This document shows positions 1 through 10,977 of a stretch of 64,000 nucleotides of DNA, in pieces; position 1 is the stretch's first letter; each line of letters starts with the position of its first letter. The position numbers and the translations under genes were made by a program. The notes under the pieces are model-generated. The model ran no database searches. It was not told the origin of the DNA and was given only the letters and a program-made list of their open reading frames with translations. This DNA comes from Tolumonas auensis DSM 9187 (GTDB lineage Bacteria; Pseudomonadota; Gammaproteobacteria; Enterobacterales; Aeromonadaceae). Location: assembly GCF_000023065.1 (NCBI RefSeq), contig NC_012691.1:1904501-1968500 (forward strand), written 5' to 3'.

Positions 1-158
1 TTATCGACAGCGCAAAAGTGTTTGCCGCGATGGTCGAACAAGGCATTATTTTGCGTGATTTCGCTAATAAGCCGATGCTGGACAATTCCGTGCGTGTCAC
101 TATCGGTGACGAAGCGGAAATGCAGGCGGTATTAACCGTGCTGCAATCATTGGCCTGA
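1..158 (+). CDS. hisC: Histidinol-phosphate aminotransferase, 3' end only
   Basis: The first 158 bases hold the last 51 codons of a gene that starts left of the window, read in the frame that begins at base 3 and stopping at TGA 156-158. The tail contains [19 protein letters not shown], which matches the C-terminal small domain of HisC, the PLP enzyme that transaminates imidazole-acetol phosphate. HisB starts 13 bases later, so it sits in the expected place in the his operon. The catalytic lysine is outside the window. The call rests on the tail plus context. Confidence 0.85.
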   Translation, partial: IDSAKVFAAMVEQGIILRDFANKPMLDNSVRVTIGDEAEMQAVLTVLQSLA

Positions 159-171
159 CAGGGAGAACGCC

Positions 172-1245
172 GTGAGCCAAAAACAAAAATTTCTCTTCAT
201 TGACCGCGACGGTACTTTGATTGAAGAACCTGTGATTGATAAGCAGGTTGATAGTCTGGATAAACTGCGTTTTGAACCAATGGTCATCCCGGCACTGCGT
301 GATTTACAAGCTGCTGGTTATATTCTGGTGATGGTGACCAATCAGGATGGTCTCGGCACCGAGAGTCTGCCACTGGAAAACTTCCAGCCACCGCAAGATC
401 TGATGATGCACATCTTTGAATCGCAGGGCGTGACCTGGGAAGAAGTGCTGATTTGCCCGCACTTCCCGCATGATGACTGTACCTGCCGCAAACCTAAGCT
501 GGGTATAGTGAAAGATTACATGCACTCTGGTCGCATTGATCACGCAAACTCGTATGTGATCGGCGATCGCATCACTGATATGCAGTTGGCAGAAAACATG
601 GGTATCCACGGAATTCGTTATAATCCGGAGACCTGCAACTGGAATCAAATTCGTGACATGCTGCTGAACAAAGGCCGCAAAGCGCACGTGATCAGAAATA
701 CCAAAGAAACACAGATCGGCGTTGACGTGGATCTGGATAAATCTGGTGGAAATCAAATATCTACCGGTATTGGCTTCTTTGATCACATGCTGGATCAGAT
801 CGCAACGCATGCTGGCTTCAGCCTGCAGTTGAATGTTCAGGGCGACCTGCATATCGATGATCACCACACGGTAGAAGACACCGCTATTGCACTGGGTGAA
901 GCACTGAAAAAAGCACTCGGCAATAAGCGCGGCGTTGGTCGTTTTGGCTTCCTGCTGCCGATGGATGAATGTCTGGCTCAGGTTGCCATTGACCTTTCTG
1001 GCCGTCCTTTCCTGGTATTTGAAGCCAACTTTGGCCGCGAACAGGTTGGTGAATTCAATACCGAAATGGTTGAACATTTCTTCCGTTCTCTGACTGATTC
1101 AATGGCTATCACGCTGAATCTGTCCGTGACCGAAGGTAATACGCATCATCAGGTAGAAGCACTGTTTAAAGGTTTTGGCCGCGCATTGCGTCAAGCCATT
1201 AAGGTAGAAGGCACCGAGTTGCCATCATCCAAAGGTGTTCTGTAA
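172..1245 (+). CDS. hisB: Bifunctional histidinol-phosphatase / imidazoleglycerol-phosphate dehydratase
   Basis: Carries out two steps of histidine synthesis: dehydration of imidazoleglycerol phosphate and dephosphorylation of histidinol phosphate. The N-terminal half is a HAD phosphatase with [12 protein letters not shown] near residues 9-20 and a Cys/His zinc loop ([15 protein letters not shown], about residues 93-107). The C-terminal half is the dehydratase with [14 protein letters not shown] and [10 protein letters not shown] metal-binding histidines. At 357 aa it has the fused size typical of enterobacterial-type HisB. The start is GTG at 172, preceded by GGGAGAA. It sits between hisC and hisH in one transcript. 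Confidence 0.97.
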   Translation: MSQKQKFLFIDRDGTLIEEPVIDKQVDSLDKLRFEPMVIPALRDLQAAGYILVMVTNQDGLGTESLPLENFQPPQDLMMHIFESQGVTWEEVLICPHFPHDDCTCRKPKLGIVKDYMHSGRIDHANSYVIGDRITDMQLAENMGIHGIRYNPETCNWNQIRDMLLNKGRKAHVIRNTKETQIGVDVDLDKSGGNQISTGIGFFDHMLDQIATHAGFSLQLNVQGDLHIDDHHTVEDTAIALGEALKKALGNKRGVGRFGFLLPMDECLAQVAIDLSGRPFLVFEANFGREQVGEFNTEMVEHFFRSLTDSMAITLNLSVTEGNTHHQVEALFKGFGRALRQAIKVEGTELPSSKGVL

Positions 1246-1255
1246 GGGGTTCAGC

Positions 1256-3342
<2,087 letters not shown>

Positions 3343-3350
<8 letters not shown>

Positions 3351-3963
3351 TTTAATTACTGTTGACCCAAGCCGTCTGGATTGGGAAAAAACTGACGGCA
3401 TGATCCCGGCGATTGTGCAGCATGTGCACACCGGCCAGGTGCTGATGCAGGGTTATATGACCCGTGAAGCACTGGATAAAACTATTGCAACCGGTCATGT
3501 GACCTTCTTCAGCCGCAGCAAAGGCCGTTTATGGACCAAAGGTGAAACCTCTGGTCACGTTCTGCAACTGCGTGCAATTACCACCGACTGCGATAACGAC
3601 AGCCTGCTGGTTGCTGCTGATCCAATCGGCCCAACCTGCCATCGTGGCTGCCCGTCCTGCTTTGATGAGCACCCTGCTCTGCCGTTGGGCTTTTTAGCTG
3701 AACTGGAACAGATCCTGGCTGGTCGTAAAAATGCAGATCCGGAATCCAGTTATACCGCTCGTCTGTATGCCAAAGGCACTAAGCGTATTGCTCAGAAAGT
3801 GGGCGAAGAAGGTGTGGAAGTTGCACTGGCTGCCATGGCAAAAGATCGTGAAGAGTTGATCAATGAATCCGCTGATCTGCTGTATCACCTGACCGTTCTG
3901 CTGCAAAACGAAGGCCTGCAACTGGCTGACGTAGTACAGTGCCTGCAGGAACGTCATAAGTAA
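3343..3963 (+). CDS. hisI: Bifunctional phosphoribosyl-AMP cyclohydrolase / phosphoribosyl-ATP pyrophosphatase
   Basis: Fused HisIE of 206 aa that opens and trims phosphoribosyl-ATP early in histidine synthesis. The cyclohydrolase half has [25 protein letters not shown] and the zinc cysteines in DCDNDS and CHRGCPSC. The pyrophosphatase half follows, with [17 protein letters not shown] and the E-rich [13 protein letters not shown]. The start is GTG at 3343, overlapping hisF by 8 bases. It is the last gene before a clear terminator. Confidence 0.96.
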
Positions 3964-3975
3964 TCTGAATCTGAA

Positions 3976-4015
3976 ACAGAACAGAAATCTACCGGATTTT
4001 CTGTTCTGTTTTTTT
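3976..4015 (+). terminator. his operon terminator
   Basis: The arms ACAGAACAGAAA (3976-3987) and TTTCTGTTCTGT (3998-4009) are perfect complements around a 10-base loop. They are followed directly by a run of seven T. It lies 12 bases after the hisIE stop. Confidence 0.92.
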
Positions 4016-4089
4016 CTGCCCGCCGCAATTCCCAGTCGCGTTTATACTTAACTATATACAGATGCATCTAACCTTTATGTCGTTATTGT

Positions 4090-5334
4090 ATGAACAGAAT
4101 ACTGTTAATCGAAGATGGCCAGATGATCACCCATGCACTCAGTTCAAGCATTAGCAAAGAACTGGCTATTGAAATAGATAGTGTGGATTCATTGGCAGAA
4201 GCAAAGGCCCGTCTGGCTGTAAATCATGATTATTTTGCAGTACTGACCGGTCAGTCTGACCCCGATGCGCCGGACAACGAAGCATTGGATGAAATAATGC
4301 AATTGCATATTCCCGTCGTAGTAATAACCGCCAGTTTCAGCGAAAAAACACGGAATGAATTACTCGAGCGAGGCCTTACTAATTATATTGTCTATGATTC
4401 AAAGCATTCATTCAGCGATCTCATCCATATTCTGCAGCGCCTCTATCTGAATCAGTTCGTTTCTGTACTGGTTGTTGAGGATGTTTTTACTGACATGCAG
4501 TTTATTACCAAACAACTCAGAAAATGGCTTTTGAATGTGCATGAAGCAAAAAATGGCATTGAGGCACTGAATATTCTGGAACGACATCCTGAAATCAAAA
4601 TGGTGCTGGCCAATTATCATATGCCGGAAATGAATGGTATGGAGCTGGTAAAAGCCTTACGGGAAAAACACGATAAAGAGAATTTAGCCATCATCGGTAT
4701 TTCGGCGCTCGATGAAAAATTACTGTCTGCCAGTTTTATCAAATACGGAGCTAATGACGTTCTGACCAAACCATTTTCACCGGAAGAACTTCTGTGCCGG
4801 ATAAACCATAATCTGGAAATGCTGGAACTGCAGACAGACTTGCGTGATGTGATCTATCGTGATCATTTGACTCAACTATTTAATCGCCGTTATTTGTTTG
4901 AAAAGGTTGAAAAACAGTTCCGGTCGGCCAAATCAGCCGGACAATCCATTACCATGGGCGTTATGGATATTGACCATTTCAAGCGTATCAATGATTCATA
5001 TGGCCATCATTCAGGCGATGCAGTTCTGCAGGCGGTATCAGCGCTGTTTTCCCAGCGTTTTCCGGATTGCATTACCTTCCGTTTAGGCGGTGAAGAATTC
5101 GGTTTGATTTTATTTGATACCCCGTTTGAAATTGCGCTGTCGCGGATTGAACAATTCCGGCATGACCTGAAAGGCACGGCGATAGATTTGGGACATCCGG
5201 TTTATATTACCGCCAGTTTTGGTGTTACAGACGAACTAACCGAGCAGCTGGAAGAAATGCTTCAGGCGGCTGATCGGTTGCTCTATCTGGCAAAACAACA
5301 AGGTCGGGATCAGATTTGTACTAACTGTGAATAA
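4090..5334 (+). CDS. Diguanylate cyclase with two degenerate receiver domains
   Basis: 414 aa: receiver-like domain 1 (about 1-118), receiver domain 2 (about 124-245), GGDEF domain (about 255-412). The GGDEF has FNRRYL, DIDHFKRINDSYGH and an intact GGEEF at 333-337, so it should make cyclic di-GMP. Receiver 2 keeps the acidic pair E130-D131, Ser205 and Lys227, but the acceptor position in LANYHMPEMNG is Asn175, not Asp. Receiver 1 has Thr53 at that place. An RxxD lies before the GGEEF but six rather than five residues away, so the usual inhibitory site is doubtful. The gene stands alone between the his terminator and the Fur-box region. The start is ATG 4090 with a weak ribosome site. Confidence 0.9.
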   Translation: MNRILLIEDGQMITHALSSSISKELAIEIDSVDSLAEAKARLAVNHDYFAVLTGQSDPDAPDNEALDEIMQLHIPVVVITASFSEKTRNELLERGLTNYIVYDSKHSFSDLIHILQRLYLNQFVSVLVVEDVFTDMQFITKQLRKWLLNVHEAKNGIEALNILERHPEIKMVLANYHMPEMNGMELVKALREKHDKENLAIIGISALDEKLLSASFIKYGANDVLTKPFSPEELLCRINHNLEMLELQTDLRDVIYRDHLTQLFNRRYLFEKVEKQFRSAKSAGQSITMGVMDIDHFKRINDSYGHHSGDAVLQAVSALFSQRFPDCITFRLGGEEFGLILFDTPFEIALSRIEQFRHDLKGTAIDLGHPVYITASFGVTDELTEQLEEMLQAADRLLYLAKQQGRDQICTNCE

Positions 5335-5340
5335 ATGCCG

Positions 5341-5430
5341 TTATCCGGCTTTCCCCTGATTTGCGACAGCATGTGCTTTCGCTGCGATTTCATCCGGATC
5401 ACCCAGGTAATAATGCGTAACTGGTTTCAT
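5341..5430 (-). CDS. Possible Fur-controlled micro-ORF, 29 aa
   Basis: Small minus-strand ORF, ATG at 5430 and TAA at 5343, encoding a peptide with [20 protein letters not shown] followed by a short Lys/Gly tail. The stop is seven bases beyond the end of the convergent cyclase gene. A perfect Fur box lies about 20 bases upstream of the start, which is the main reason to take it seriously. The Shine-Dalgarno match is weak (GAG). I do not recognise the peptide. It could also be the remnant 3' end of a longer gene. Function unknown. Confidence 0.4.
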   Translation of the reverse strand: MKPVTHYYLGDPDEIAAKAHAVANQGKAG

Positions 5431-5450
5431 ATTGTCATCAAACTCACAAA

Positions 5451-5465
5451 TGATAATTATTATCA
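5451..5465. promoter_or_regulatory. Perfect Fur box
   Basis: TGATAATTATTATCA fits the 7-1-7 Fur consensus TGATAATNATTATCA at every position. It lies in the 412-base gap between the cyclase and the marR gene, close to the micro-ORF on the minus strand and almost 300 bases from marR, so the minus-strand transcript is the likelier target. Confidence 0.75.
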
Positions 5466-5706
5466 ATAAGGAATGTGGGAGCAATCTTATTTACGCCATT
5501 TATCTGAGAGGTTTCACCTATCAATCCCCTTCAGACCGCTTCCCCCTCTGAAATAGATTCGGAGAACCGCTTGAATAAAGGACACCTCATTGAACATAAC
5601 ATTTGCGATAATGAACTTAATGCAAACGCAACCTTTCTTCTGTAACTATGCTGCGTCAGAGATCCTGTATTGCCATTCTCAAAATAGAAGCGCACAATTA
5701 GTTGCA

Positions 5707-5723
5707 TAGGCAATTAATGCCTA
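5707..5723. promoter_or_regulatory. Candidate MarR operator
   Basis: The inverted repeat TAGGCA-ATTAA-TGCCTA lies 24 bases before the marR start codon. MarR proteins typically bind such short AT-centred palindromes in their own promoter. The rest of 5471-5706 shows no gene I can support. Confidence 0.45.
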
Positions 5724-5746
5724 ATCAATTACTGTGAGGTCAATTA

Positions 5747-6250
5747 ATGTCTAAGCAAGAATCAGGAAAGATGGAGCCTTTGGCGGAAAGCCTTGGTTTT
5801 CTGTTAGGACACACTAACCTGCTGAAAGATCGCTTATTAGATAAACATCTGGAACCGGAAGACATTACCGCGGGTCAGGCTAAAGCCTTGTTTAATATCT
5901 ATCGTTTTAATAAAAATCGTCCCAGCGATATTGGTAAATCACTGGGCGTAGATAACAGCGCCATAACCAGAATGCTGGATAGGCTGGAAAAGAAAGAACT
6001 GATTAAACGTTATCCGGCACCGGAAGATCGCCGGGCACAGTTAATTGAATTAACGGATAAGGGTAATGAAACGATTGAGCGCGCGATGCCTCTGGCGAAA
6101 GATGCAATTGCAGAACTAACTCATGCGTTGACCGAGGAAGAGAAATCTCAGCTCAAACATTGCCTGAGAAAAATCCTGGCCTCCTCGGGTTGTGCCTTCG
6201 CTAAAGAACACTATTCAGTACCAGATCCATCTTCTGAATCGCAGGAATAA
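5747..6250 (+). CDS. MarR-family repressor of the efflux operon
   Basis: 167 aa winged-helix regulator. The helix-turn-helix and wing are visible in RPSDIGKSLGVDNSAITRML and RLEKKELIKRYPAPEDRRAQ (about residues 61-105), including the DRR of the wing. It starts at ATG 5747 after TGTGAGG. It is the first gene of a compact operon with an outer-membrane factor, a membrane-fusion protein and a DHA2 exporter. This is the EmrR/MprA or FarR arrangement in which the repressor is released by the toxic substrate. Effector unknown. Confidence 0.88.
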   Translation: MSKQESGKMEPLAESLGFLLGHTNLLKDRLLDKHLEPEDITAGQAKALFNIYRFNKNRPSDIGKSLGVDNSAITRMLDRLEKKELIKRYPAPEDRRAQLIELTDKGNETIERAMPLAKDAIAELTHALTEEEKSQLKHCLRKILASSGCAFAKEHYSVPDPSSESQE

Positions 6251-6253
6251 AAA

Positions 6254-7705
6254 ATGCGCAGATATTTCCTTTTATCTTCATTAACACTGGTGGTTTTATT
6301 ATCCGGTTGCGCTTCTCCGGATGATATCCGCCCGCAAAATACTTTATTTGGCAATAATGTACTGACTCACAGCAAAAGTCTGACTACGGATGCGCTGTCA
6401 TCAGCAAACTGGCCGCAACAGGCCTGGTGGCTGGATTTTGGTGATCAGGATCTGAATGCGTTGATTGCTGAATCATTGAAAAACAGCCCGGATATGCAAC
6501 TGGCTTCAGCCAGACTGAATCAGGCAAATGCGCAGGTTGCGACAGCGGACAGTCAGTTTGATCCAACTTTAAGCGCTGATGCAAATATGAGTCGGGCCCG
6601 TTTTTCCCGTATGGAAGATCCGCTGGGAGAAGGTAATCGTTACTCCACCAGCCGCTCACTCGGTTTAACGTTTAATTACAATTTCGACTTGTGGGGTGGT
6701 AAGCGCGCCGCATGGGAAGCCAGTGTCAATAACCAGAAAGCCGCGGAAATTGATCAACAGGCAGCCCGGATCGCGCTGTCTACTGGCATTACCCAGACCT
6801 ATATTCAATTAGCTAATGCTTACGCGTTAGAAGATCTGGCACAAAAGGATTTCGACCGGAATCAGCACATTGTTGAAATCACTGATCGTTTATTTAAAAA
6901 CGGACTGACATCTGAAGATCGTTTGTATGCCGCACAAAGTGGCGCAGCAAGTGCAAAACAGGCTCTGAAACAGCGATCTTTAGTTGTGGCTCAGCTTAAG
7001 AACGCACTGGCTGCGCTTGTCGGAACCGGACCGGACAGAGCGTTGAGTATTGCTCGTCCAGACGTATCGGTGCAGGCTGATTTCCATCTTCCGGCAGATT
7101 TACCGGCCTCGTTAATCAGTCATCGCCCCGATATTACTGCTGCCCGCTGGCGTGTAGAAGCCACCAGCAAACAGATTGATGCCGCTAAAACCCGCTTTTA
7201 TCCGGATTTCAACCTGACCGCGATGGCCGGATTCAAATCAGTATTAGGTGATGCTGTGTTTGCCGATGTCAGCCGTTCATGGAATGTAACGCCTGCTATT
7301 TCTCTGCCGATTTTCACATCGGATTTGAAAGCAAATCTGCTGTCAAAAACAGCGGATTACGATGCGGCTGTCGCGCAATACAACCAGACGCTGATCACCG
7401 CATTAAACGAAGTCAGCGATAACGTGCTGGCATTAAAATCATTCGAACAGCAACTGATTGATGCCAAAGAAAGTATGGAACTGGCAGAGAAAAGTTATCA
7501 AATCACGGAAAAAAGATATCAGGCAGGAATGGGCAGTCAGCTGGAAGTGCTGATGGCTGAACAGCAATTACTGCAGGCTGAATCAGCGTTTACTGCGCTG
7601 AAAAACCAGCAGCAGGAATCGCAGATCCAATTGATTAAATCTTTAGGTGGCGGCTTTTTAGCTTCTCAGCCACCAGCAGCCGTTAAAGATGCTCAGAACA
7701 GTTAG
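6254..7705 (+). CDS. Outer-membrane efflux lipoprotein (NodT/OprM type)
   Basis: 483 aa TolC-family exit duct for tripartite efflux. The signal peptide ends in a lipobox, LLSGC at about residues 17-21, so it should be lipid-anchored in the outer membrane. Two long alpha-helical OEP repeats follow, each with the usual Ala/Gln/Leu-rich coiled coils (for example SARLNQANAQVATADSQFDP and YQAGMGSQLEVLMAEQQLLQ). It starts 3 bases after the marR stop. Its position before the EmrA-like and EmrB-like genes means this operon carries its own outer-membrane part and need not share TolC. Confidence 0.92.
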   Translation: MRRYFLLSSLTLVVLLSGCASPDDIRPQNTLFGNNVLTHSKSLTTDALSSANWPQQAWWLDFGDQDLNALIAESLKNSPDMQLASARLNQANAQVATADSQFDPTLSADANMSRARFSRMEDPLGEGNRYSTSRSLGLTFNYNFDLWGGKRAAWEASVNNQKAAEIDQQAARIALSTGITQTYIQLANAYALEDLAQKDFDRNQHIVEITDRLFKNGLTSEDRLYAAQSGAASAKQALKQRSLVVAQLKNALAALVGTGPDRALSIARPDVSVQADFHLPADLPASLISHRPDITAARWRVEATSKQIDAAKTRFYPDFNLTAMAGFKSVLGDAVFADVSRSWNVTPAISLPIFTSDLKANLLSKTADYDAAVAQYNQTLITALNEVSDNVLALKSFEQQLIDAKESMELAEKSYQITEKRYQAGMGSQLEVLMAEQQLLQAESAFTALKNQQQESQIQLIKSLGGGFLASQPPAAVKDAQNS

Positions 7706-7723
7706 TCTTTTTAGAGGTTTTTT

Positions 7724-8914
7724 ATGAGTCAGACTAAATCAGAAAAAAATGTGTCATTACATGCCGGGCAACGTAAAAAGAGCCTGATGATTTTTGCCGC
7801 GCTGTTGCTGACTGCAGGCACAGGTTCCGCATTCTGGTATGTCAACTACGGCGTAGGTTCAGAGTTTACTGATGATGCGTATGTGAATGGCAATCTGGTA
7901 CAGATTACGCCGGAAATCGTTGGTACGGTCACCAGTATTACCGCCGATGACGGTGATTATGTGGTTAAAGGTCAGGAGCTGGTGCGCTTTGATAACAGCG
8001 ACGCAGATATTGCCTTTGATACTGCGGAAGCCAATTTAGCGCAGGCCGTTCGTCAGGTGCGTTCTATGTTTAATAACACCGAACAGGCTAAAGCGGTTGT
8101 CGCTGAGCAGAAAATTGCGCTGCGTAAAGCCGAAACTGATCTTTCCCGCCGTAAGAACATGGTGAAAGCCGGCGGTTTATCGCAGGAAGAACTGAGTCAT
8201 GCACAAGATACGGTGAATTCTGCGGAAAAAGCGCTGGCGGTTGCTGAACAGCAAATGAAAGCGCAGGAAGCATTAATTGTGAATACGAATGTCAGTACGC
8301 ATCCACTGGTAAAAAATGCAATCGCGCAACTGCGTCAGGCTTATCTGGCAAAACAACGGACTGCGTTGATCGCGCCAGTCTCCGGTTATATTGCCCGTCG
8401 GAATGTTCAGGTCGGTCAACGAGTTAATCCCGGTTCGGCTTTGATGGCGGTGATCCCTTTAGATCAGGTCTGGGTTGATGCCAATTTCAAAGAAACGCAG
8501 TTGACAGGTATGCGTATCGGTCAGCCCGCCACAATCACGGCTGATCTGTACGGCGATAAAGTGGAGTATCACGGCACAGTAGAAAGTCTGGGAATTGGCA
8601 CTGGTAGCGCGTTCTCTTTATTGCCTGCGCAAAACGCGACCGGTAACTGGATCAAAGTGGTTCAGCGTCTGCCGGTTCGTATCCAGCTGGATGCCGAAGA
8701 ACTGAAAGCACATCCGTTACGTGTGGGTCTGTCGATGTTGGTGGATGTTGATACCGGTAATTCGAAGGGTGAATTACTGTCGCAGACTTCGCCTGCCAAG
8801 CCTCGCTATCAGACTGACGTCTATACCCGTCAACTGGATGGCGCTGACGGTATTATCGGTCAGATCATTGCCGCCAATGATACGCAGTCATCTACTCTGT
8901 ATGTTAAGAAATAG
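7724..8914 (+). CDS. EmrA-like membrane-fusion protein
   Basis: 396 aa periplasmic adaptor. A single N-terminal membrane anchor (about residues 19-43, LMIFAALLLTAGTGSAFWYV) is followed by the biotinyl-lipoyl half GDYVVKGQELVRFDNSDA, a coiled coil (about 95-205) and the second half APVSGYIARRNVQVGQRVNP. This is the HlyD/EmrA pattern. It lies 18 bases after the outer-membrane gene and 12 before the exporter and would couple the two. Confidence 0.93.
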   Translation: MSQTKSEKNVSLHAGQRKKSLMIFAALLLTAGTGSAFWYVNYGVGSEFTDDAYVNGNLVQITPEIVGTVTSITADDGDYVVKGQELVRFDNSDADIAFDTAEANLAQAVRQVRSMFNNTEQAKAVVAEQKIALRKAETDLSRRKNMVKAGGLSQEELSHAQDTVNSAEKALAVAEQQMKAQEALIVNTNVSTHPLVKNAIAQLRQAYLAKQRTALIAPVSGYIARRNVQVGQRVNPGSALMAVIPLDQVWVDANFKETQLTGMRIGQPATITADLYGDKVEYHGTVESLGIGTGSAFSLLPAQNATGNWIKVVQRLPVRIQLDAEELKAHPLRVGLSMLVDVDTGNSKGELLSQTSPAKPRYQTDVYTRQLDGADGIIGQIIAANDTQSSTLYVKK

Positions 8915-8926
8915 CAGGTCGTTGGT

Positions 8927-10444
8927 ATGAGTCAACAGCAAGGATTCCAGCCGGCGAATCTCGCGCTCTGTACGTTTGCGATTGCATTGGGTGTGTTCAT
9001 GCAGGTGTTGGACAGCACTATCGCGAACGTTTCATTGCCAACGATTGCCGGCAATATGGGCGTCAGCCTGAATCAGGGTACCTGGGTTATTACGTCGTTT
9101 ACGGTAAGTAATGCAATTGGTTTGCCTGTCACCGCCTGGCTGAGTCGCCGGATTGGTGAAGTGCACTTGTATGTCGGTGCCCTGATTTTCTTTCTGATCA
9201 CCTCATTCTTATGCGGCATTGCGCAGTCCATGAATGAACTGGTGGTATTCCGCGCGTTACAAGGGTTAGCCGCGGCGCCGCTGTTCCCGATGAGTCAGGT
9301 ATTGCTGATGTCTATCTTCCCGGCAGCAAAACGCAGTATGGCGCTGGCGTTGTTAGGGATGGTTGCTGTCGTCGGCCCGATTGTCGGACCTATTCTGGGC
9401 GGCTGGTTGACCTACGACTATAGCTGGCCGTGGATCTTCTTCATTAACATCCCGATTGGTATTTTTGCAGTGATGGTGGTGCTGTCTCAGTTGAAGGATC
9501 GGCCGCATAAACCGGTAAAGGCACCATTGGATTACGTGGGCTTTACCGCACTGGTATTGGGTGTCGGCGTGCTGCAGATTGTGCTGGATAAAGGGAACGA
9601 TCTGGACTGGTTCAGTGATCCGTGGATTATTGGTGGTTCTGTCTTTGCGGTAATCATGCTGGTGTTTCTGGTGATCTGGGAGCTCACGGACGATCATCCG
9701 ATTATAAACCTGCGCTTGTTCGCTAATCGTAACTTCCGTTTAGGTACAATTCTGTTAACGCTCGGCTTTTCAGGTTTCTTCAGTATTAACCTGATCCTGC
9801 CGCAGTGGTTGCAAAGTCAGATGGGCTATACCTCTGTATGGGCCGGACTGGCGGCGGCTCCGATGGGCATGATTCCACTGTTTCTGACGCCGATCCTGGG
9901 CCGGTTCGGACCGAAACTGGATATGCGGAAGTTGGCTGCGCTGTCATTCATGGTGATCAGTCTGAGCTGCTTCTTACGTTCAAATTTCACCACGGACGTC
10001 GATTTCCAGACCATTGCGCTTATTCAGCTGTTTATGGGAATTGGTATTTCGCTGTTCTTTATGCCAATGACCACCATTCTGCTGTCTGATTTATCCGGTC
10101 CGGCCATCGCGGATGCCGCTTCGCTGTCCACGTTTATCCGCACGCTCGGTGCCAGTTTTGCGTCTTCCGTTACTACCTGGTTCTGGACGCACGACGCCAG
10201 CCTGCACCATTCGGTGTTAACAGAGCACATTAACCCGTATAACCCACTGGCGGCGGAATTCAGTGGTGAGAACGCAACCAGTGCGCTGATGAGCATTAAT
10301 AATACGATCAATCATCAGTCGTATATGCTCTCAACACTGGATCTGTTCGATATCCTGATGTGGATGTTTGTGGTGCTGATCCCGTTTGTGTTCCTGACTA
10401 CCCGCCCCCGAGCAACCCATGCCAGTGGTGGCGCCGCTCATTAA
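8927..10444 (+). CDS. DHA2-family multidrug exporter, EmrB-like
   Basis: 505 aa inner-membrane drug/proton antiporter with about 14 predicted membrane spans. The motif-D1 region LDSTIANVSLPTIAG (residues about 28-42) and motif C GPIVGPILGGWLTYDYSWPW are typical of the 14-TM EmrB/QacA class. It exports hydrophobic toxic compounds through the adaptor and outer-membrane partners encoded just upstream. It ends at 10444, one base short of the convergent cadR-like gene. Confidence 0.94.
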   Translation: MSQQQGFQPANLALCTFAIALGVFMQVLDSTIANVSLPTIAGNMGVSLNQGTWVITSFTVSNAIGLPVTAWLSRRIGEVHLYVGALIFFLITSFLCGIAQSMNELVVFRALQGLAAAPLFPMSQVLLMSIFPAAKRSMALALLGMVAVVGPIVGPILGGWLTYDYSWPWIFFINIPIGIFAVMVVLSQLKDRPHKPVKAPLDYVGFTALVLGVGVLQIVLDKGNDLDWFSDPWIIGGSVFAVIMLVFLVIWELTDDHPIINLRLFANRNFRLGTILLTLGFSGFFSINLILPQWLQSQMGYTSVWAGLAAAPMGMIPLFLTPILGRFGPKLDMRKLAALSFMVISLSCFLRSNFTTDVDFQTIALIQLFMGIGISLFFMPMTTILLSDLSGPAIADAASLSTFIRTLGASFASSVTTWFWTHDASLHHSVLTEHINPYNPLAAEFSGENATSALMSINNTINHQSYMLSTLDLFDILMWMFVVLIPFVFLTTRPRATHASGGAAH

Positions 10445-10445
10445 T

Positions 10446-10877
10446 TCAGCCCAGGTGGCTGTGCCGTTCTGTACGTTCCGGTAACGTCAGACTGGCCAGC
10501 CCCTGCACTATCTTGCACTCATCCACACCTTGCTGTTGACGGCATTGCTGACGCAGTGTTCTGAGTTGCCCCACCAGCATTGTCAATTCGGATATCCGAT
10601 CTTCAATATGATGGATATGCTCATCCAGAATTTCATTTACCGAGTGACAACTCTCGGCATGGGAATCCACCAGCGAGATAAGCTGACGGATCTCATCATG
10701 CGACATATCAAAAGCCCGGCAATTCCGGATAAACCGCAGGCGCTCTAAATGTGCCGGCTCATAATCACGGTAATTGCTCTCCGTGCGCAGCGCTTCCGGT
10801 AACAGGCCGGTTTTCTCATAAAACCGAATTGTTTCGACCGGACAATTGGTCAGTCTGGCTAATTCACCGATTTTCAT
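10446..10877 (-). CDS. cadR: MerR-family Cd/Pb/Zn-responsive regulator, CadR/PbrR type
   Basis: 143 aa. The N-terminal MerR DNA-binding domain begins MKIGELARLTNCPVETIRFY and the long dimerisation helix carries SVNEILDEHIHHIEDRI. The metal-site cysteines expected in the CadR/PbrR group are visible in HAESCHSVN, in RQQCRQQQ and in DECKIV. It is divergent from the P-type ATPase gene, with the operator in the shared promoter. Regulation is by promoter twisting when metal binds, as known for the family. The choice among Cd, Pb and Zn cannot be made from sequence. Confidence 0.9.
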   Translation of the reverse strand: MKIGELARLTNCPVETIRFYEKTGLLPEALRTESNYRDYEPAHLERLRFIRNCRAFDMSHDEIRQLISLVDSHAESCHSVNEILDEHIHHIEDRISELTMLVGQLRTLRQQCRQQQGVDECKIVQGLASLTLPERTERHSHLG

Positions 10878-10896
10878 CTTTTTCTCCGCAGAAAAC

Positions 10897-10927
10897 TTGA
10901 CCCTGTAGTTACTATAGGGTGTTAAAT
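10897..10927 (+). promoter_or_regulatory. MerR-type promoter of the metal ATPase gene
   Basis: -35 TTGACC (10897-10902) and -10 TTAAAT (10922-10927) are separated by 19 bases, the long spacer that MerR activators need. The spacer region holds an inverted repeat at 10900-10920 with arms ACCCTGTAGT and ACTATAGGGT, very like the known CadR operator of Pseudomonas putida. Confidence 0.85.
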
Positions 10928-10977
10928 GATAAAAGCTATCATTTATCTGTCAAATTGTGTGATCGGAGAAGTCGTAT

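Noticed and set aside
304-1077. 257-codon minus-strand frame opposite hisB
   Set aside because: Antisense shadow of hisB, whose motifs and length are complete.
5531-5713. 60-codon minus-strand frame before marR
   Set aside because: No ribosome site, no recognisable motif, and it covers the marR promoter and operator region.
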